A stretch of DNA of 51,673 nt from Mycobacterium sp. WUMAC-067 (GCF_020217485.1 NZ_JAEKMI010000034.1:1-51673); one strand, 5' to 3'. Counted from the first letter of the stretch, positions 41,795 through 49,735 are shown. The notes: generated by a model from the sequence alone, not told the origin. Numbers and translations: made by a program.

Positions 41795-42343
41795 ATGGAC
41801 TGGTACACACCCTCTTCGACGCACAACCTGCCCGAGGGAGCACGCATCGAGCCGCCGTACCCCTACGGCGAGCTTCTGATCGCCAACTCGCACAAGATGG
41901 CCGTCGCGGTGTGGAGATACACGCCGGAAAGACTCACCTACTACCGGGTGCAGGTATATGACGAACCCATCCCCGCAGAAGATGGCCTACCCGGCCTGTT
42001 TCGTTGCCTTGCGGCGAAGGTGATCGGGCGGGTCCATGACGGGTCTGGATACATTTATGAAGAGGGATACCCAAGGGGGCCTCGGTGGTCCGACGAAGAA
42101 TTGTGGCCCTTCGTGAAGATGGCACAATGGCCCAACGGCGAGCCGATGTACGACGAGCAAGCCCACATCACTGACCCCCCAGGTGTGCCCTCCCATGAAT
42201 TTGCTCAGCGACTGGTGCGAGACCTCAGAAAGCAGCAGTACAGCCTTCCCGGCTTCGTCAAACACCACCTAGATGCGATTCGCAACGGCCCGTTCGGAAA
42301 CGGCTGGCCGCCCCTCCCATGGACGCCGCCGGGTGATGGTTGA
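41795..42343 (+). CDS. Hypothetical protein (182 aa)
   Basis: Not recognised. A soluble, Trp/Pro/Tyr-rich 182-residue protein starting MDWYTPSSTHNLPEG. Features: ANSHKMAVAVWRYTPERLTYYRV, DGSGYIYEEGYPRGPRWSDEELWPF, and a helical HEFAQRLVRDLRKQQYSLP. It ends NGWPPLPWTPPGDG; the next gene ends NGWPPLAP with an identical 15-base DNA segment. ATG 41795 is the first start that leaves the upstream operator-like sites untouched. Part of the island. Confidence 0.65.
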   Translation: MDWYTPSSTHNLPEGARIEPPYPYGELLIANSHKMAVAVWRYTPERLTYYRVQVYDEPIPAEDGLPGLFRCLAAKVIGRVHDGSGYIYEEGYPRGPRWSDEELWPFVKMAQWPNGEPMYDEQAHITDPPGVPSHEFAQRLVRDLRKQQYSLPGFVKHHLDAIRNGPFGNGWPPLPWTPPGDG

Positions 42344-42472
42344 TTGTTCGAGGCCGGATTCGTGGCGGGCTGTTGCCTCGGATGGACACGCCTGACGCGG
42401 TGCTGGACGGGCAACTCCCGGCTGGGCGGTCGCTTCCTGTTGCGATGCCTATTTCCCATCTAGGGTTACGAC

Positions 42473-43453
42473 GTGGCCAGCATCCGAAAAACTTGGCGCG
42501 ACTCTGGCGCGGGCCTGCAGGGACTGATTATCGTGTCGTGGTATTTAGGTGTCACCGTCTTCGGTGTCGGCATAATCGGCGATTGGCTCCGATGGTGGCA
42601 ATCGCTCAACTTTATCCCTAATGTGCTGACGGCAATCTCTGGCTTTTTCATTGGGGCGCCCGTAGCTTTAGTGTTCTTAAGCGCCCTAGAAGCGCAGCGA
42701 GAAGAAAGGAAGCAAAAGGATCTCTCCAACGCTGCCTGGAGAGAGTTTGCCAGTCGTGTAACTTCCTTTTGCACCGAAGATCGGATTAACGCCTTACAAA
42801 CACTTTGTCAATGCATTGCCGATAAATGGCAAGAAATTTATGTCGGATTAACTTATCTCGAGGCCATGAAGTTTATATCGGTTCATGACGACGAGATACT
42901 GAATGCACATTATAAAGCGATGGCCGCACACTACGAAGAGGTACACACGCTATTGCGCACATGGGCGTCCGAATTAGAGGAAATGCTGATTGCCCTGGCT
43001 AAAATCATGCCTCGCGGAGACGAACTTGCTATTGAGTGGGCGGGAATCCAGGCTAGCTGGGCGATGCTAGAAACCTACGTTAAAACCCAGCGTTTCGAGT
43101 TGCAGTTGGATCCCTTGTGGCTATCTAGCGGTGTGGACTCCCGCATTCGTCAGAAGATAGTCCTGCAAAAGAATCCGCTCGATACATTTTCAGCACAGAA
43201 TGATCCAAGGACCGACTACCCTGAATCGGGCGGGATGCGCAACGTGCCCGCATTCCTGAGAAAGTGTGCTGATAATTTCGAGGCGTCCCAATTGCGACAT
43301 ACGCTGGTGATGCAAAGCAATTCAGCTCTTTATTGTATGCAGACTGGAAATTATTCTGAACTGGCCTGGTCAGCTTCTCATGCTCTGGAGGAACTCAAGA
43401 ATGACATTCGCAGTGCTGAGGTCGAAAACGGCTGGCCGCCACTTGCGCCATAG
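42473..43453 (+). CDS. Two-helix membrane protein with large cytosolic domain (326 aa)
   Basis: Not recognised. GTG at 42473. Two hydrophobic helices near the N terminus (about residues 17-38 and 50-72: GLIIVSWYLGVTVFGVGIIG; SGFFIGAPVALVFLSAL), then about 250 soluble residues with helices such as INALQTLCQCIADKWQEIYVGL and LHALEELKNDI-like ends. Base composition is distinctly lower in GC and codon use unlike the flanks, a sign of transfer. It precedes a run of hairpins and the HEPN gene on the same strand. A defence or stress role is inference from context only. Confidence 0.75.
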   Translation: MASIRKTWRDSGAGLQGLIIVSWYLGVTVFGVGIIGDWLRWWQSLNFIPNVLTAISGFFIGAPVALVFLSALEAQREERKQKDLSNAAWREFASRVTSFCTEDRINALQTLCQCIADKWQEIYVGLTYLEAMKFISVHDDEILNAHYKAMAAHYEEVHTLLRTWASELEEMLIALAKIMPRGDELAIEWAGIQASWAMLETYVKTQRFELQLDPLWLSSGVDSRIRQKIVLQKNPLDTFSAQNDPRTDYPESGGMRNVPAFLRKCADNFEASQLRHTLVMQSNSALYCMQTGNYSELAWSASHALEELKNDIRSAEVENGWPPLAP

Positions 43454-43485
43454 CCAAACATCCCTCATAGCTGGCCGGGTTTGCG

Positions 43486-43715
43486 ATGGGCCGGGGAATG
43501 CAGTGGAATCGTCAAGCCAACTTTCCCCGGCCCATGGCTGTGGGACGACCCGAATCCATGGGCAGGGTACAAGACCTCTAATGTCTACAGCCGACCGCAA
43601 TGGGAAAAGGAGAAGAAAACCCATTATAGTTGTCGGTCACGCGGTGAGAAGTCGCTACCGACATTCCCTGCCCGCCTAAGCACGGCACGAGCTATTAGGC
43701 AGGGAACCATTTTTT
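43486..43715 (+). ncRNA. Candidate structured RNA of consecutive hairpins
   Basis: No convincing protein, but hairpins in series: perfect 13-bp arms ATGGGCCGGGGAA (43486-43498) and its complement (43523-43535), loop 24; AATGGG/CCCATT (43599-43604, 43620-43625) with an AGGAG-containing purine loop; TGTCGGT/ACCGACA (43631-43637, 43657-43663); directly abutting, a terminator hairpin (43664-43706) and T6. Length about 230 bases on the plus strand. It might be an independent RNA, a 3' UTR of the membrane-protein mRNA, or an attenuator for the HEPN gene. Pairings were found by eye. Confidence 0.4.
43664..43715 (+). terminator. Intrinsic terminator
   Basis: Stem TTCCCTGCC...GGCAGGGAA, extended inside by CCTAA/TTAGG with a four-base bulge, 15-base loop, then ACCATTTTTT with six T at 43710-43715. 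The best rho-independent terminator in the window, oriented plus; it would end transcripts from the membrane-protein gene or the candidate RNA. Confidence 0.6.
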
Positions 43716-44081
43716 ACTTGCGTGGACGACGCCCCGGTCGGGGGACATCCTCGTTGCCGACGATTACGACGAGGGATTCGTCGTCAGGTGCGGGATACGC
43801 CGCAGGCCACAGGGGTTATGATCCGAGTGGAAACCCGCCTCTGAACTGCGCAAATGAGGTTTCTCACCAAATCCATTGTGTCGCAATATATGCCATTGCA
43901 GCTGCACGGCCCGATGGGGCGGGGAGTGGCTGCCGGCGCAGGGATCCTCACCCACCCCTCCCTACGAGATAGGCAGGCGGGCAATCACTTGCGTCAGACG
44001 AATCGCGCCAAGGTTTTGGGCGCAAGTGTTGGCCCTGCCCCCAACTCACATCGTCATGCCGACTCGTGTGACACTTCGTGG
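43716..44081. other. 366-base leader region before the HEPN gene
   Basis: No gene I can support: the HEPN frame is open from 43854 but this part is Arg/Gly/His-rich and unlike the rest. ACTTGCGT occurs at 43716-43723 and 43987-43994; CACTTGCG (43986-43993) pairs with CGCAAGTG (44021-44028), a hairpin with a 27-base loop. Probably the promoter/leader of the HEPN gene. Confidence 0.4.
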
Positions 44082-45731
44082 ATGACCGAGAGCAGTCATC
44101 CCGACAGCCTTCTTGATGTATACGACGTTGACTTTCTTGCCTATGTGCTAAACGAAAACCGTGATCAAGTGCATCAACGATTGACTGATGGCGGCCCACT
44201 CCTTGCTGGTGAGAGAGAGGCAGTGCTCAATAGCCTTTTTGCCATGGAAAACTCGGTGAGACCGCAGTCCCCCAACCAAATCCTTCAGCGCGAGATTCAA
44301 CTTGCAACATATCAGGCTAACCTGGGCGGCAGTTTGATCGCGCTTTATCGACGAGCATGTGGAGGCGGCGGCGTAGACATATCCGCAGCGACCGATGAGG
44401 TAGAGCGCTTACTTTTAGACTTTGCCGCATCGACGTACCCGTTGCACCTGCAACTTGATTTCAACAGCGCTCGCTCCCCAAAACAACATTATCCAACTCT
44501 GGCCTTTGCCTTCATTAACCACCCGAACAATCAATTGCTGCAGGATGCAGTTATGGCTGATGGTGTATTGTCAAAACTTTACTCAGATCCGTCACGCGGT
44601 GCCCTTCGTAGCACAGGTCAGGTGGGTGTTATTCCGATGCTTATGTTGTTTGGCGACCAAATCGTCAACGCAGCGTGGCATTGGGCTCATTTTGATAGCG
44701 CAAGGCCAAGCTTTGATGAGTATTCGCGTCGCATTCTTGCTGTGATTCGCGTGTTAAAAGCAGGACTCCGAGGCGATGAGGCCCTGGTCCCGATGCGAAT
44801 AGGTCTAGCTGGCGTCCTTTTGCCCGTGGGGATGGATTCGGTCGGTTTCGGCGGGGCTCGGGTGAGACGCGCTGACGAGCGCGACGAGTATCTCACCCGA
44901 AGTATCCCCATTACGGGGCAGCTCGGTACCACCAACGCTCAAGGCGAAGCCGTCAAAATCGATTATGTCGGCAACTTGACACTAGAGCTCGACATACCAT
45001 TCAAGATTGTCTTGAGAAAGCTTGACAAGGCGAACACGTGGAGTGATCAATTGCGTGACCTAAGCCCCTCGGGAGAACCGGTCGAGCACTTACGACTCGC
45101 CTTGATTCTTGCCGGAGGTGGGGAAACTTCAACCGTATTTCGAACGTGGACGTCAGTCGTGGACCCATTTACGACCGCTGCATCGATTGGATGGAATGAT
45201 CCGACACAAGGTCTGAACATACTTCCAGCCCAACTCATCGAGGACCAGGTCGCATCTTGGACGGAATGGACAAGTCTAATTGATAAGCAACAGACAGCGC
45301 AGACCAATGTATCAATCCGCCGTATTTTACGCGCCGTGTCGGAGAGAAAAGAGCCCGAAGATACGCTGATCGATGCTGTCATCGTTTGGGAAAACTTATT
45401 CGGTTCTGCTCAAGAGACCACGCTGCGGGTAACAACGTCTGTTGCGTGGATGCTGGGTGCTGACGTTGAAAAACGCAAGGCGCTGGCTGATGAGCTAAGA
45501 AAGATCTATAACCACCGAAGCTACATCGTGCACGGGAATGCTGGCCTTAAAACCAGTCAGACAGGGCCTTACGCGAGGCGGGCAATCGAGATATCAATCG
45601 AGCTGTTGCGCACCGTGTTCAAGGATCACCCCGAACTCCTCAAGCTGAAGGACGGCGCTGCCCGAAGTACGTTAGTGTTACTAGACGCCTTGGAGTCGTC
45701 CGGGGCGGCCGATGGCCCGGAAACTCGATGA
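44082..45731 (+). CDS. Large protein with C-terminal HEPN RNase motif (549 aa)
   Basis: I read a HEPN domain of the ApeA-like type at the C terminus: RKIYNHRSYIVHGN gives R479-x4-H484, the R-x4-6-H motif of HEPN ribonucleases, in a helical setting (ALADELRKIY before, ARRAIEISIELLRTVF after). The first 400 residues match no family I know; HAFINHPNNQLLQDAV-like and VGVIPMLMLFGDQIVNAAWHW segments look globular. ATG 44082 starts at the first good sequence; no strong ribosome site is visible. Low GC like its upstream neighbour. Such HEPN proteins are frequent in phage-defence islands; that role here is inference. Confidence 0.75.
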   Translation: MTESSHPDSLLDVYDVDFLAYVLNENRDQVHQRLTDGGPLLAGEREAVLNSLFAMENSVRPQSPNQILQREIQLATYQANLGGSLIALYRRACGGGGVDISAATDEVERLLLDFAASTYPLHLQLDFNSARSPKQHYPTLAFAFINHPNNQLLQDAVMADGVLSKLYSDPSRGALRSTGQVGVIPMLMLFGDQIVNAAWHWAHFDSARPSFDEYSRRILAVIRVLKAGLRGDEALVPMRIGLAGVLLPVGMDSVGFGGARVRRADERDEYLTRSIPITGQLGTTNAQGEAVKIDYVGNLTLELDIPFKIVLRKLDKANTWSDQLRDLSPSGEPVEHLRLALILAGGGETSTVFRTWTSVVDPFTTAASIGWNDPTQGLNILPAQLIEDQVASWTEWTSLIDKQQTAQTNVSIRRILRAVSERKEPEDTLIDAVIVWENLFGSAQETTLRVTTSVAWMLGADVEKRKALADELRKIYNHRSYIVHGNAGLKTSQTGPYARRAIEISIELLRTVFKDHPELLKLKDGAARSTLVLLDALESSGAADGPETR

Positions 45732-45779
45732 TGGGGCCTCGACAACGCAACGACAGCTGGTGCTTTAGCCTCCCGTTCG

Positions 45780-45853
45780 CGCTACGCGTAGCGCACCTCG
45801 CCCGAGCCCTAGCCTCGCTAATGTCGATCTCCGATCGAGTTGCGGGGCTTTTT
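45780..45853 (+). terminator. Palindrome and terminator after the HEPN gene
   Basis: GCGCTACGCGTAGCGC (45780-45795) is a perfect 16-base palindrome. Beyond it AGCCC (45806-45810) pairs with GGGCT (45845-45849) around a TCGAT/ATCGA hairpin (45825-45839), followed by TTTTT to 45853. Likely transcription terminator of the HEPN transcript. Confidence 0.5.
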
Positions 45854-45861
45854 CTGCCAAG

Positions 45862-46176
45862 GTGTCGGTGCCTGTGATTAGGGTTGACCCCAAGGTGGAG
45901 GCAGTGCAGTGGACGAGGCAACAACAGACGAACACCCTTGCTGCGATTGAGATCGTGGGGGAACTTCTAGCGGGCGGCGACAAGCATGGCCCAATCGATG
46001 CGATGTTGGGAGTATCAAACGTGTATCCACGCCCGATGAGCTAATCGACTACGGCCGGCCTTCTCAACGTGGCCGCGATGGTGGTTGAACACTTCTCCGC
46101 CGCGACGGGTAGGGATCAGTCCCAGATCCTGCGGGACGCCGAGAACCTTGTTAACGACATCGAGGTCATGGACTGA
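45862..46176 (+). pseudogene. Broken small hypothetical gene
   Basis: An open frame from ATG 45862 (VIRVDPKVEAVQWTRQQQTNTLAAIEIVGELL) meets TAA at 46042-46044; the same frame continues with AGLLNVAAMVVEHFSAATGRDQSQILRDAENLVNDIEVMD to TGA 46174-46176. Between them another frame reads STPDELIDYGRPS, so a pair of small shifts explains the stop. About 105 codons if repaired. Phage-tail or island hypothetical; no family recognised. Confidence 0.45.
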
Positions 46177-46249
46177 TCGGGTACCGCTGCAGCACGCCGA
46201 CATCATTGGCGAAGGCGCATAGGCGATCCAGCTCCGCCTTGGACAAGAT

Positions 46250-46323
46250 GAGTACGGAGCAACCCCGCGGCTGAGCTGCGGGACAAGCTGGGCCTACGCG
46301 ACGACGACGGGGCTATCGGCTGA
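46250..46323 (+). pseudogene. C-terminal gene fragment
   Basis: After an in-frame stop (46249-46251) the frame reads NPAAELRDKLGLRDDDGAIG and ends at 46323: a protein-like tail with no start, evidently a remnant of a deleted gene. Weak evidence because it is short. Confidence 0.25.
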
Positions 46324-46342
46324 TTCGGCACCGGCTGGCTTC

Positions 46343-46875
46343 CTACCCGATGAGGGCTACGGCGCAGGTGATGAGCTGGTCAAGTAGGGCCACCCGCGCA
46401 CTAGGTTTGGCGGCGTAGATGCGGCCGGCCAGGGCGAGCAGCTCGAGCGCCGGTCAGGGTCGCCGGTCCTGGTTGCGGCCGTCGGCGCTGGGGCTGCCGG
46501 CGGCAGGGACGGGTTGGCCAGCACCGGCGGCAACGTGAACGACGCACCTAAAACGTGGTACATGCGGGCACCGTCGTCGCCGATGCTGGCCTCGAGCTCC
46601 CGATTTCCGTAATGCGAAACCTCTCGATCCAGAAGGGTTTTCACGTACTCACCCATAGGTGTGGCGGCCCACAACCCGCGCACTCGCGGGTTGCCGCTGC
46701 GGTCGATGGACGCTCGCCCCCACCCGACCACATGCGACTCGCCGTCACGCTCCACGCTGACCGGCACTCGACGCGGGCAACTCAACGGCCCGGGCCCGAT
46801 CCTCACGCCGATTCGGTCGCGATCGCCGTTGATGTTGACGCTGAGGTCAAAAGCGCCGCTTGGGAGCCGCCGCAC
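46343..46875 (-). pseudogene. Frameshifted hypothetical gene, minus strand
   Basis: GTG 46875 starts a plausible protein (RRLPSGAFDLSVNINGDRDR, VVGWGRASIDRSGNPRVRGLW, MGEYVKTLLDREVSHYGNRELEAS) that degenerates near 46450. A second frame then carries ALELLALAGRIYAAKPSARVALL and ends DQLITCAVALIG with TAG at 46343-46345, a much more natural C terminus than that of the first frame. One frameshift between about 46440 and 46480 separates them. Function unknown. Confidence 0.4.
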
Positions 46876-46984
46876 CTCACCCTTGCGGCGCAGACTCTGC
46901 GCCGGCGCCGACACCGCTACTGCCCGTGGCCAGCGTGGCTCCTCGGCCCGGGCCTCATTAGGCGAGGTCAGACACAGGCAGGCC

Positions 46985-47233
46985 CTAGCTGCACAGCATG
47001 TGTCCGCCGGCACCTCCGAGTGCGCCGATAGCGATCCTCGACAAGGTGTCGCCCAACCACAATGTGGCTTGCTTGGCCTTGCTTCGCTCAGGGTCATCGC
47101 GCGTCTCGTCTGCAGCCACTGCCTCCAGCGCCGCGATCAACCGTTCCAGTCGAGTTTCAGGCGTTGGCCATGCACCGGCCAACTGGTAGGCGTTACCCAT
47201 CGGCGGTCCCACGGCGATGATCACGCCGCCCAT
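46985..47233 (-). CDS. Short hypothetical protein, possibly truncated (82 aa)
   Basis: A helical segment RLERLIAALEAVAADETRDDPERSKAK followed by LWLGDTLSRIAIGALGGAGGHML looks like the C-terminal part of a family seen in mycobacterial plasmids and islands; the N-terminal 25 residues look less natural, so the gene may have lost its start. It lies upstream of and divergent from the type VII operon. Weak call. Confidence 0.35.
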   Translation of the reverse strand: MGGVIIAVGPPMGNAYQLAGAWPTPETRLERLIAALEAVAADETRDDPERSKAKQATLWLGDTLSRIAIGALGGAGGHMLCS

Positions 47234-47427
47234 CGCAGTGGAGCCCTTCTCAAAAAGGGAACTGTCTGCAGTGCTCGAAGTGCTCGCTGCACGGTGTCTT
47301 TATCGAATCCGGTTCTGCGTTCAACATCGGTGCGCGGGTGAGGTGCCTGCGCGTTTCGTCGTACGCCTGCACGCAGAACGGGAAGGTCGCGGAGCGTTCG
47401 ATCCGGTGACTGGATTAAAGTTGCCAG

Positions 47428-47724
47428 ATGGGATCGGACGGACTGCAGGTTGCTCTCGACCAGCTAGCCGCTACGGCCGGCCAGTGGCAGGGACTGGGCG
47501 CCCAGCTCACTGCGACCACGCCGCCGTCACCGGGACAGCCGTTCCAACCGACAACCGCGGCGGTCAGCAGTATCAACGCGATGGTCAGCGCTGATGCGGC
47601 AGCATTTGCGACTCGGACTCAGGAGACCGCCGGGCAGGTGACGAATGCCGCCGCGCACTACGGCAGTCAAGAGGCGACCAACGCCACCGATATGTCGAAC
47701 GTGCCCAAGGTGACTGTGGTTTAG
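47428..47724 (+). CDS. EspC-like type VII secretion-associated protein (98 aa)
   Basis: A 98-residue helical-hairpin protein of the DUF2580/EspC type. The N-terminal helix is LQVALDQLAATAGQWQGLGAQL, the turn PPSPGQPFQPTTAAV is familiar from other mycobacterial members, and the C terminus has Y78-G-S-Q-E82, a Y-x3-D/E type VII secretion signal. It has no W-x-G, the partner does. The stop is followed at once by the ATG of that partner, so the two are probably made together and secreted as a pair through an ESX system encoded elsewhere. Promoter probably within 47234-47427. Confidence 0.8.
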   Translation: MGSDGLQVALDQLAATAGQWQGLGAQLTATTPPSPGQPFQPTTAAVSSINAMVSADAAAFATRTQETAGQVTNAAAHYGSQEATNATDMSNVPKVTVV

Positions 47725-48933
47725 ATGGCTGCAACGCTTTCCCAGATCCGGTCGTGGTCCACCCAGCATCTGACTGATGCGGCGAGCTACTGGACGCAGA
47801 CCGCCGACCGATGGGAAGACGCATTTTTGACCATGCGCAACCAGTCCCAGTCGATCGCATGGAACGGTGCCGGTGGTGAGGCGCTGCGGCAGCGCACTGG
47901 GGCCGATTACACGCTCGTCAGTGGCAAAGCCGACCAGCTCCGCCAGGCGGCCGGGATAGCACGCAGCGGAGCCAGCGATATCAGCGCAGCGCAGCGCAGC
48001 GTGTTGAACGCGGTTGCGGACGCCGAAAGTGCGGGATTCACTGTCGGAGAGGACCTTTCGGTGTCTTACACCGATCATGGCGGCACAGCAGCCCAGCAGG
48101 CGGCGCGCCAAGCGCAAGCCGAACAGATGGCTAGTGGTATCTGGTCGCGCGCCAAGCAACTCGGTGGGACAGAAGTTAAGGTTGCGGGTCAACTCACCAC
48201 CGCGACGACCGGCCTGGGCAACGCCACCTTTACGCGCGACGGCAAAGGCAGCGGTATCCAACTCGTCGACAACACCCAAGGTGGCGACAACTCGAACGGT
48301 GGAATTCCGCAGTTGCCGCGGCACGATCCGCCGGCCGGCAGATGGGACGGACCGCCGCCGCCCGGCTGGCATCCCGGCACCGGCTACTGGGCGCTGGACC
48401 CCAACCACCCGGCAGACAGTCCGAACGGGTTGCCCGATCCCTCGCTGTACCAATCGGACCCGCCCTGCGTGCGGCCCGATCTGCTGACCGGCGGATCGAC
48501 GGGCGTGACTTCAATCGGTGGCGGATCTGACAATCCGCAGAAGGCGAAGGCCTGGGGAGTTGACCTCCAGGGCACATCAAGGGTGCGGATTAGTGGTACT
48601 GAATTCAACGGAATCACTAAGGCGGTACAGATCAACGGCCGCTGGTATCAGGCCCAATGGCAGGAATACCAGTACGAACTCAACACCATTCCGGTCTGGC
48701 AAGGTGTTGGAGGACCGTTCGGCGATTTGACCCTTCCAGATATGAGTGAAGCCCACACATGGAAGCCGGTCACCCTGGGACAACTCATGCAAGCGTCTAC
48801 GGTCTATCCAGAAGCGACCATTCACCTACCCGACCTCAACGGCGGCAAAATTGACATCAAAAACGGTTGGTGGGCCGGCGGCCTACCGTCGACCGGCATC
48901 CCCAGCCCACCAGTGATGACCCGTGGCAACTAG
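47725..48933 (+). CDS. WxG-domain type VII effector-like protein (402 aa)
   Basis: The first 100 residues form a helical hairpin with W46-N-G48 (SIAWNGAGGEAL), as in large WXG100-type and EspB-like substrates; YTLVSGKADQLRQAAGIARSGASDISAAQ continues the helix. A Pro-rich linker (about residues 190-240, PPAGRWDGPPPPGWHPGTGYW) leads to a C-terminal domain (about 255-402) containing WYQAQWQEYQYELNTIPVW, ATIHLPDLNGGKIDI. I do not recognise that domain; by analogy with polymorphic toxins it could be the effector part. Two small membrane proteins follow in overlap. Confidence 0.78.
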   Translation: MAATLSQIRSWSTQHLTDAASYWTQTADRWEDAFLTMRNQSQSIAWNGAGGEALRQRTGADYTLVSGKADQLRQAAGIARSGASDISAAQRSVLNAVADAESAGFTVGEDLSVSYTDHGGTAAQQAARQAQAEQMASGIWSRAKQLGGTEVKVAGQLTTATTGLGNATFTRDGKGSGIQLVDNTQGGDNSNGGIPQLPRHDPPAGRWDGPPPPGWHPGTGYWALDPNHPADSPNGLPDPSLYQSDPPCVRPDLLTGGSTGVTSIGGGSDNPQKAKAWGVDLQGTSRVRISGTEFNGITKAVQINGRWYQAQWQEYQYELNTIPVWQGVGGPFGDLTLPDMSEAHTWKPVTLGQLMQASTVYPEATIHLPDLNGGKIDIKNGWWAGGLPSTGIPSPPVMTRGN

Positions 48934-49387
48934 ACGCACCGTCATCACCGTCACCGCCACAGCCGTGCTGGTCCTGGTGATAGCCGGGGTTTCAGCGTGG
49001 CTGTATCTCAGGCCATCGCCACGGTCAGATTGCACGACTGTCAACGACATGCTCAAGTACTCAAGATCCGAGAACGCACGAATGCGCGATCTCATCCCAG
49101 CCAGCATCGACGACCCGCAGAAACTAGTGGATGCATATCAGGCTCGCGAAACCCGCCTGCGACAGTACGCTGACCAGATCCACGATCCTGGTTTGCGTGA
49201 AAAGGCCTACGCTTTAGTCAATCTCGATGACAAGATGCTCGCCGTGTGGCGCCAGACGATTCCGGGACAGTCGCAGCAAGGATCGGACAGCAGTTCAGCC
49301 AGTCAGAACTTCCAGCGCGCCTACACCGACTACGCCGCGCAAACCCGGCAAGCCGGGCAGGCGTTGCAGGCGGCGTGCCCAGCATGA
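48923..49387 (+). CDS. Single-pass membrane protein (154 aa)
   Basis: GTG start overlapping the WxG gene by 11 bases. One N-terminal hydrophobic helix (about residues 7-29, VITVTATAVLVLVIAGVSAWLYL), then an exported helical domain with two cysteines (SDCTTVNDM and the C-terminal AACPA) that could form a disulfide, and Gln/Ser-rich helices. Not recognised. Given the operon it may protect against, chaperone or anchor the WxG protein outside the membrane (inference). Confidence 0.75.
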   Translation: MATRRTVITVTATAVLVLVIAGVSAWLYLRPSPRSDCTTVNDMLKYSRSENARMRDLIPASIDDPQKLVDAYQARETRLRQYADQIHDPGLREKAYALVNLDDKMLAVWRQTIPGQSQQGSDSSSASQNFQRAYTDYAAQTRQAGQALQAACPA

Positions 49388-49620
49388 TGACCGCAATTCT
49401 CGGATTGGTTGCGATGGTGGCCTTGATGGCTCTTTTCACCATCTTCTTCTACTGGTATTGCCGCTGGATCCGGGACCGCCGAATCGACGTGTATACGGAC
49501 CCGGAATGGACGTCGGTCACCGGGCCGGCGTCACCACACTCCCTCCTTGATCCCGATACCAGTCTGGGAAAACCCCCGAAATATTACGATGATCACGTCT
49601 ATTACCGACCGGACGAGTGA
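49384..49620 (+). CDS. Small membrane protein (78 aa)
   Basis: ATG overlaps the previous stop (ATGA). A hydrophobic N-terminal helix (AILGLVAMVALMALFTIFFYWYC) is followed by a basic stretch WIRDRR and a Pro/Asp/Tyr-rich cytosolic tail ending KYYDDHVYYRPDE. No family recognised. Fourth gene of the type VII-like operon; 115 bases without a gene follow. Confidence 0.7.
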   Translation: MMTAILGLVAMVALMALFTIFFYWYCRWIRDRRIDVYTDPEWTSVTGPASPHSLLDPDTSLGKPPKYYDDHVYYRPDE

Positions 49621-49735
49621 ATGAGTGCGGTCCATGAAGGGCCGGCGACCGCCCTCCCAGTCGGCCAAACTCTCCCGCGCGTGTTCGGGGTTAGGGTAGT
49701 TTCACCGGGGGCCCTGCGACGTTAAGGGAGCCGCC

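Noticed and set aside
41710..41961. 83-codon frame starting ATGA-coupled to the broken gene
   Set aside because: It reads through the double palindrome and overlaps the better-looking 182-residue gene; composition is not protein-like.
43486..43715. Retron or CRISPR-associated RNA
   Set aside because: No reverse transcriptase, cas gene or regularly spaced direct repeats anywhere in the window.
43481..43972. 163-codon plus frame in the hairpin region
   Set aside because: A short Trp/Pro-rich stretch looks protein-like, but the frame covers two perfect hairpins and a terminator, has no ribosome site and becomes Arg/Ser/Gly-rich. The structured-RNA reading explains more, though I cannot fully exclude a gene fragment.
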